This document shows positions 9,672-13,925 of a DNA stretch of 13,925 nucleotides, in pieces (positions within the stretch are counted from its first letter, which is position 1; each line of letters opens with the position of its first letter). The DNA is from Lentisphaeria bacterium. GTDB taxonomy: Bacteria > Verrucomicrobiota > Lentisphaeria > Victivallales > UBA1829. The position numbers and the translations under genes are program-made. The DNA is taken from contig JAFTIQ010000079.1 of NCBI GenBank assembly GCA_017456805.1, forward strand, positions 1 to 13,925, given 5' to 3'. The notes beneath the pieces were generated by a model that made no database searches, was not told the DNA's origin, and worked only from the letters and a program-made list of their open reading frames with translations.

Positions 9672-10154
9672 TTAAATCTCCTTTAATTCCGCGTGCAATA
9701 AATCTTTTGCCCGGCTGATTCGCCAGTATAAAGCGTTCACTTTGCATCCAAGCTGATCTGCTGCCTGTTCTCCGGAAAGTCCGCTGAAATAAACAGCAGA
9801 AATTGCATCCCGGTAGATTTCCGGAAGTCTTGCAACTGCCGAACGTAATGCACCGCACAAAACCGAAGCATCGTCATCTTTGAATTCCTCCACTGGCAAC
9901 GCATACAGTTTTTCTTCTTCTTTCTTCTGTTTCCGTAAAATGTCGTATGAAACATTAACGGTAATCCGATAAACCCAGCTGGAAAGTTTTGCCTTGGATT
10001 GGAAAATACTGTATCCCTTCCATGCCCGAACCAGCGCCTCCTGAACAGCATCATCAGCATCAGCCTCATTTCTGAGAATCCCATATGCCGTTTTTCGCAA
10101 AACCGGCAGAGATTCGCTGATCAACTGATCAAATATTGCGAGTTTGTTACTCAT
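9672..10154 (-). CDS. ECF-family RNA polymerase sigma factor
   Basis: This 160-residue protein has only sigma regions 2 and 4, the mark of the ECF group (group 4, RpoE/SigW-like). Region 2 spans about 14-80, with DAVQEALVRAWKG at 35-47 for core polymerase binding and LSSWVYRITVNVSYDILRKQ (58-77) for -10 melting and recognition. Region 4 spans about 104-158, with the helix-turn-helix LSGEQAADQLGCKVNALYWRISRAKDLL reading the -35 element. The ATG has GGAGAG (10158-10163) close upstream. The VWA membrane protein starts 3 nt after its stop, the usual sigma/anti-sigma order. The region 40 nt upstream contains an ECF-like promoter, so self-activation is likely. I cannot assign an ECF subgroup or regulon from sequence alone. 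Confidence 0.95.
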   Translation of the reverse strand: MSNKLAIFDQLISESLPVLRKTAYGILRNEADADDAVQEALVRAWKGYSIFQSKAKLSSWVYRITVNVSYDILRKQKKEEEKLYALPVEEFKDDDASVLCGALRSAVARLPEIYRDAISAVYFSGLSGEQAADQLGCKVNALYWRISRAKDLLHAELKEI

Positions 10155-10186
10155 TTTCTCTCCATCATTTTATTTTTTCATTCTCA

Positions 10187-10271
10187 TGCATGAAACGAAC
10201 TTTTTATACACTGTTAGACGGAAAAAAATTATAATTCTTAGTAAATAAATAAAAAAATGCTGTTTCATGCA
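10187..10271. repeat. 10-bp inverted repeat flanking the ECF promoter
   Basis: TGCATGAAAC (10187-10196) and GTTTCATGCA (10262-10271) are perfect reverse complements separated by 65 bp. The left arm overlaps the -10-like part of the candidate ECF promoter; the right arm lies in the loop side of the leftward terminator. It could be a pair of operator half-sites or two copies of a promoter element in opposite directions. Confidence 0.5.
10195..10217 (-). promoter_or_regulatory. candidate self-regulated ECF promoter
   Basis: Read leftward, TCTAAC, 15 nt, then CGTTTC (AAC at 10215-10213, CGT at 10197-10195) resembles the AAC...CGT pattern of ECF promoters such as SigW and RpoE types, where the spacing is about 16. 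It would start transcription about 30 nt before the sigma gene. An A-T rich TATAAA (10207-10202) lies in the spacer, so an ordinary sigma-70 promoter is an alternative. Confidence 0.4.
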
Positions 10272-10296
10272 AAAAAAACACAAAAAAACAGCATTT
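10245..10296 (-). terminator. intrinsic terminator of the TPR-dgt-DUF1805 transcript
   Basis: A perfect 11-bp stem, AAATGCTGTTT and AAACAGCATTT (10255-10265 with 10286-10296), closes a 20-nt loop. On the leftward strand it is followed by four more T and a T-rich tail. It separates the dgt/DUF1805 genes from the sigma-factor gene. Confidence 0.8.
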
Positions 10297-10300
10297 AAGG

Positions 10301-10379
10301 GATTTCAAAAGTCTCCAATAATCTGAAAAGTCAGAGTTGCCATCTTGTAAAAGAAGCATTTCGCCAGAATTTTGAAATC
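10301..10379. other. possible structured RNA element (three-way junction)
   Basis: A perfect 10-bp closing stem GATTTCAAAA (10301-10310) with TTTTGAAATC (10370-10379) encloses two hairpins. One is TCTGA-AAAG-TCAGA (10322-10335). The other is TCTT-GTAA-AAGA (10343-10354), extended by a C-G pair after a mismatch. Read leftward, the element sits 29 nt past the DUF1805 stop and directly before the terminator, as a 3'-UTR or processed small RNA would. I recognise no known RNA family. Confidence 0.35.
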
Positions 10380-10408
10380 ACCTCATTTGATAAAACAGGG
10401 TTTTAAGA

Positions 10409-10690
10409 TCAATTCATTTTGAGAAGAGCTTCTGCGCCGGACATTCCGACAGTCACACCCATTTCTGCGGCCTTATCAGAACACGCTTTCACCTGAGCGG
10501 AAAGCATATCATGAAAACTGTTGACACCCGTCACAATTGCAAGGGCATGACCGAATTTATTTGCGGCTTCCAAGCTGAAATATCCGCATGCAAGAGCACC
10601 CGTTTCTCCGGAGATAAACAGGATATTACATCCGGAAAACGGAATCCGGTAGGATGTAAAATTTTTTCCGCCTACTGCAATCATTTCCAT
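10409..10690 (-). CDS. DUF1805 / YunC-like small protein
   Basis: This 93-residue protein matches the DUF1805 (YunC) family pattern: a GCNILFISGETGALACGYFSLEAANKFGHA core at about 20-49, then AIVTGVNSFHDML at 51-63, and a C-terminus GMSGAEALLKM. It has no signal peptide or membrane segment, so it is a soluble cytoplasmic protein. Its biochemical role is not established in the family. The ATG has AAGGA with 7 nt spacing and starts 23 nt after the dgt stop, so it is probably co-transcribed with dgt. The downstream 110 nt contain a possible folded RNA and then a terminator. Family assignment rests on recognised motifs; no function is proposed. Confidence 0.8.
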   Translation of the reverse strand: MEMIAVGGKNFTSYRIPFSGCNILFISGETGALACGYFSLEAANKFGHALAIVTGVNSFHDMLSAQVKACSDKAAEMGVTVGMSGAEALLKMN

Positions 10691-10713
10691 TTTCTGATCC
10701 TTTCTGTTTGATT

Positions 10714-11862
10714 TTATATCAGCAACCCGCAGATACGGGTAAACTCTTTTTGCGCAAAGACATCGGTCATCCCGGCAATATAGTCCGCTGCCGCCCGATA
10801 CAGTCCGTCTGTTTCGATCCGCTTGACCGCTGAACTGCCCATTTCTTCCGGATTTCTGGTATAGGCTTCAAACAAAGCCGACATCCGGGAGAGAGACATG
10901 CCGTTCAATCGTTCCAATTTCGGATGAAAATAGAGATTTTTGTAAAGGAAATCACGCAGCTCCAATGTCTCTTTTTCATATTCCGGACTGAAGGAAATCA
11001 GTTTCCTGTCGAGCTCACGGACAACCGAAGATGATGCAGGGTTCCACTCCGTTAAGAGTTTATCCGAATGGCAGATGGCATCGCGCACCATGTTATCGAT
11101 CAGACAGCGGATGGCATAGGATTCAAACCGTTCTGCGCCGCTGTCAGCAAGCCCTGTCTCGCGAACCCGTTCCACCGCACGTTCCCAGATGGGCATACCT
11201 TTCAGCATTTCAGAACGGATCAGCCCGGAATCAAAACCGTCATCCAGATCGTGTCCGTAATAGGTCAAATCATCCGCCAGGTCTGCGATCTGTGCTTCCA
11301 GAGACTGATGAGGCGGAAGGTGTTTTCCATCCAGATGAGTTTTGCCCGGTTCCCGGTGTTTGACCAGACCGGCACGGACCTCCCAGGTCAAATTGATCCC
11401 GTCGTAAGTCGGGTATTTGATTTCCAGATGATCTACGATCCGCAGTGCCTGCAAGTTATGATCGAAGCCACCATGAGAAGCCATGATTTTATTCAGAGCC
11501 CGTTCTCCGGCGTGACCGAATGGAGTATGCCCCAAATCATGAGCAAGAGAAATGGTTTCCGCAAGATCTTCATTCAGATAAAGAGAACGTGCCATTGTTC
11601 TGGAGATCGCGGCGACTTCAATGGTATGAGTGAGCCTGGTCCGCATGTGATCCCCGGAACCGCTCAGAAAAACCTGAGTTTTATGTTCCAGCCGGCGAAA
11701 CGCTTTGGAGTGAAGGATCCGGTCACGATCACGCTGAAAATCAGTCCGGAAAGGATGCTGTTCCTCCGGATAAACCCGTCCTTGCGATTCACTGTTTTTT
11801 ACGGCATAAGACGCCAACGTTGTATTTTCATCCTGACACTGAACTCGCAAATCACGGATCAT
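10714..11862 (-). CDS. dgt: dNTP triphosphohydrolase (dGTPase-like, HD superfamily)
   Basis: This cytoplasmic enzyme splits deoxynucleoside triphosphates to nucleoside and triphosphate, controlling dNTP pools. The HD metal site is visible: H79 in TRLTHT, H108-D109 in LAHDLGHTPFGH, and the later acidic residue in QIADLADDLTYYGHDLDD (D197/D198). The N-terminal HPFRTDFQRDRDRILHSKAFRRLEHKTQVF block is typical of the shorter bacterial Dgt-like proteins of about 380 residues. I chose the ATG at 11862 (382 residues) because GGAGG lies 7 nt before it. A longer frame reaches a TTG at 11904, but that adds a basic 14-residue tail without family support. The gene lies 63 nt after the TPR gene with no terminator between, and 23 nt before the DUF1805 gene. 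Substrate preference among dNTPs cannot be read from sequence; many such proteins are named dGTPase-like. Confidence 0.95.
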   Translation of the reverse strand: MIRDLRVQCQDENTTLASYAVKNSESQGRVYPEEQHPFRTDFQRDRDRILHSKAFRRLEHKTQVFLSGSGDHMRTRLTHTIEVAAISRTMARSLYLNEDLAETISLAHDLGHTPFGHAGERALNKIMASHGGFDHNLQALRIVDHLEIKYPTYDGINLTWEVRAGLVKHREPGKTHLDGKHLPPHQSLEAQIADLADDLTYYGHDLDDGFDSGLIRSEMLKGMPIWERAVERVRETGLADSGAERFESYAIRCLIDNMVRDAICHSDKLLTEWNPASSSVVRELDRKLISFSPEYEKETLELRDFLYKNLYFHPKLERLNGMSLSRMSALFEAYTRNPEEMGSSAVKRIETDGLYRAAADYIAGMTDVFAQKEFTRICGLLI

Positions 11863-11925
11863 CTGCTTTCCTCCGAACCTCTTTTTATTTCTTGCCTTAA
11901 ACAACAGGCTCTCTGACCTGCAGGA

Positions 11926-13925
11926 TCATTTGGAACTGCGGGGACGGAACCGCAATTTTTTAAGAGTATTGGTTCTCCGTTCCGCGGATCCAGCCGGAAT
12001 AATCTTATGTTTCTCCAACAGCTTCAATGCAGCATGTGCTTCTTCAATATGCTGTTTGATGGGACGTTTTTCTGCTATTGTATAAATTGCCTCCGCAGCC
12101 TTTGCCCCCCAAAGACGGCTTGCCGGAGTGTTGAAAGATGCGGGCAAATACAGCGTTTTCCGATAATACGCCAAAGCCTGATCATCATTCCCCATCAACT
12201 CCATTGATCTTCCGGCTTTATAAAGTGTCATTGCATACAATCCGGTATCCAGTTCCTTCTGCTCCAGAATCTTCTGATACGCCTTCAAAGCTTCAGCATA
12301 AGCAGAAGGATTCTGCAATTTTTCTGCAAGGATGAAGTAACAGTCTCCAACAGATCCCATCGCTGCATTGGAAAGATAACGATCCGGGTTCAAAGTCAGC
12401 ACTTTTTTATAATATTCGATCGCGCCCTGATAATCGCCCTGGATCCGGGCAATATCACCGCGCAGAAACGCGGCTTCTGTCTGAACCCTGCTCCCCGGAT
12501 ATTCTGAATCCAAACGGTCCAGATATCCTGCGGCTTCCTTATATTTCTTATGATAAACCGAAAGGAACGCCTGTCCGCAAAGGACTCTCGCCTTGTTTTC
12601 CGGTTTGGTTGTCTGCTGGAACAATGCATCCAGGAGCTGAATCACCTTGGAATAGGAATCTGTGGAAAAATTGTTTTCAGCAAGACGGTACATGGCATCG
12701 AAGGTGATCTGGGAACCGGGCCATGCGGTCTGAAGCTCATACGTTGCCAGATCTGCACGGTAATCATCTCCGAGAGAACGGAAAATATAAATCTTCCAGT
12801 TTGCGGCATCTGCGGATTTCGCGGACCGGGGATATTCTTTGATCAACCGGTTGAAGAGTTGAATAGCCTTTTCCGGTTTTCCGGCAAGAAATGCCAGCCG
12901 TCCGCCGCGGAACAGAGATTCTACTGAGAACTCCGGTTCTTTATCGGAACGTTGACTGTAACGCTCAAATTCCTGCCATGCCTCCTGATTTTTTCCGAGA
13001 TCTTCCAATGCCCGCGCTTTCAGATAAATCCCCTGGGTCTCTTCCCTGCCGCCCATACCGGAAGTGAAGAAGTCTGCAAGCATTTTCAAAGACTCATCCG
13101 GGTGCCCGGAAATCAGGTTTGCATACGCCGCCTGATAAAGTGCCCGGGGTTTCCATGCAGGATATTTCCGGGCAACGGATTGAAAAGTGCGGATCGCTTC
13201 TTTATATTTCTTATCTGCAAGAAGCGTTTCCGCAAAATAATAAAGTCTTTCCCCATTTTTTTCTCCGGAGAAATACCCGTCCAGCAATTTCATATATTCA
13301 TCCGGCAGCCGATCCTTCGCAGAAATCCGGACCAGACAAATCATAGCAGTATGTTTGGAAGCGGCAGGAACGGCAGGATTGCGGGACAGAGACGCATACA
13401 ATTTTGCAGCTTCCTGATATTTTCCGGCATTGTAAAGGATCCCGGCGATCTCCTCCTGAAATTTGATGGATGCATAATCGCCTTTGAAAAGTTCCAGGAT
13501 CTTCAATGCCAATTCCGCGGCTTCTTCTTTTCCACCGGAAAGATGAATCACAGAAAGCAACCGCCGCAACGTTTCAAACGCCTCTTCTTTTCCGGGACTG
13601 TGATTGTAAGCAAGGGCATAAGCTTCTGCTGCGATGTCAAACAATCCTTCCCGGGCTGCATGGTCTCCAATGGCAGAAAAAATCGGATAGTGCAATTCGT
13701 TTTTTTCAAATTCCACTTTGGAGCAGCGTTCCCAGACAGAAGCAAGATTCCGCTTCGGTTCTGTCTTGATCATCAGAAAACTGGAAAGCAGCTGCAACCT
13801 CTTTTGAACAGACGGATCTCCGATATCCGGGTGATCTGCCAATGCAAAAAATGCTTCATTGAATCTGGATGTGAATGCCAGACAATAGATTCCCCGTTCC
13901 CAAGCCATGATCTGCAGTTTGGAAG
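11926..13925 (-). CDS. large TPR-repeat protein, 5' end beyond the window
   Basis: At least 660 residues are built almost entirely of helical tetratricopeptide-like repeats. Recognisable units include AGKYQEAAKLYASLSRNP, DKKYKEAIRTFQSVARKYP, AGKPEKAIQLFNRLIKEYP, HKKYKEAAGYLDRLDSEYP, QGDYQGAIEYYKKVLTLNP and NDDQALAYYRKTLYLP, spaced over the chain. The pattern of aromatic and Pro ends resembles outer-membrane assembly and cell-envelope scaffolds of the YbgF/BamD style, but a specific role cannot be set. The C-terminus is basic (LKKLRFRPRSSK). The first ATG in the window (13908) has no ribosome site, and five more open codons run to the window edge, so the true start, and any signal peptide, lies outside. 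It is the most upstream visible gene of the leftward dgt group. Confidence 0.85.
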   Translation of the reverse strand, partial: SKLQIMAWERGIYCLAFTSRFNEAFFALADHPDIGDPSVQKRLQLLSSFLMIKTEPKRNLASVWERCSKVEFEKNELHYPIFSAIGDHAAREGLFDIAAEAYALAYNHSPGKEEAFETLRRLLSVIHLSGGKEEAAELALKILELFKGDYASIKFQEEIAGILYNAGKYQEAAKLYASLSRNPAVPAASKHTAMICLVRISAKDRLPDEYMKLLDGYFSGEKNGERLYYFAETLLADKKYKEAIRTFQSVARKYPAWKPRALYQAAYANLISGHPDESLKMLADFFTSGMGGREETQGIYLKARALEDLGKNQEAWQEFERYSQRSDKEPEFSVESLFRGGRLAFLAGKPEKAIQLFNRLIKEYPRSAKSADAANWKIYIFRSLGDDYRADLATYELQTAWPGSQITFDAMYRLAENNFSTDSYSKVIQLLDALFQQTTKPENKARVLCGQAFLSVYHKKYKEAAGYLDRLDSEYPGSRVQTEAAFLRGDIARIQGDYQGAIEYYKKVLTLNPDRYLSNAAMGSVGDCYFILAEKLQNPSAYAEALKAYQKILEQKELDTGLYAMTLYKAGRSMELMGNDDQALAYYRKTLYLPASFNTPASRLWGAKAAEAIYTIAEKRPIKQHIEEAHAALKLLEKHKIIPAGSAERRTNTLKKLRFRPRSSK

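Noticed and set aside
10187..10296. Terminator/antiterminator switch controlling read-through into the sigma gene
   Set aside because: The competing arm lies downstream of the terminator in the leftward transcript, so it would be made too late to prevent termination; a binding site is more likely.
11068..11916. 282-codon frame on the + strand opposite dgt
   Set aside because: It is a shadow of a certain HD-domain gene, with no domain of its own.

Overview
The window is 13.9 kb of bacterial chromosome of roughly even base composition. It holds nine protein genes in three transcription groups plus well-marked non-coding signals. The long type-2 (eukaryote-like, Chlamydia-like) isoleucyl-tRNA synthetase, the ECF sigma factor paired with a membrane VWA protein, and the large TPR protein suggest a Gram-negative member of the PVC superphylum. 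A Lentisphaerota/Victivallales-like organism is my best guess, but this is inference from protein style, not a database match. No mobile element, CRISPR array, tRNA or rRNA was seen.

Left part, + strand (1-5205): ileS, trpS, azlC and azlD are packed with 2 nt, then -8 nt, then -8 nt between genes, so they look like one operon. Two aminoacyl-tRNA synthetases are joined to a two-component branched-chain amino-acid exporter, linking isoleucine use in translation to isoleucine/leucine/valine efflux.

Middle, + strand (5206-7711): a 339-nt non-coding stretch has a weak terminator, a sigma-70-like promoter and a leader with four stem-loops. It is followed by pnp (polynucleotide phosphorylase), without its usual upstream neighbour rpsO. 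A strong intrinsic terminator closes pnp. pnp converges on the leftward genes, with a second GC-rich hairpin between them.

Right part, - strand (7758-13925): read leftward, the order is a large TPR-repeat protein cut by the window edge, dgt (dNTP triphosphohydrolase), a small DUF1805/YunC-like gene, a 254-nt non-coding region, an ECF sigma factor, and a VWA protein of the YfbK type. The VWA protein has an anti-sigma-like layout: short cytoplasmic N-terminus, one membrane helix and a large outside part. Its start follows the sigma stop by 3 nt, so the two probably form one signalling unit.

The 254-nt region holds a strong leftward terminator, a possible self-regulated ECF promoter, a 10-bp inverted repeat overlapping that promoter, and a roughly 80-nt element that can fold into a closed three-way junction. 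The sigma/VWA pair and this intergenic region are the least understood parts of an otherwise housekeeping window.
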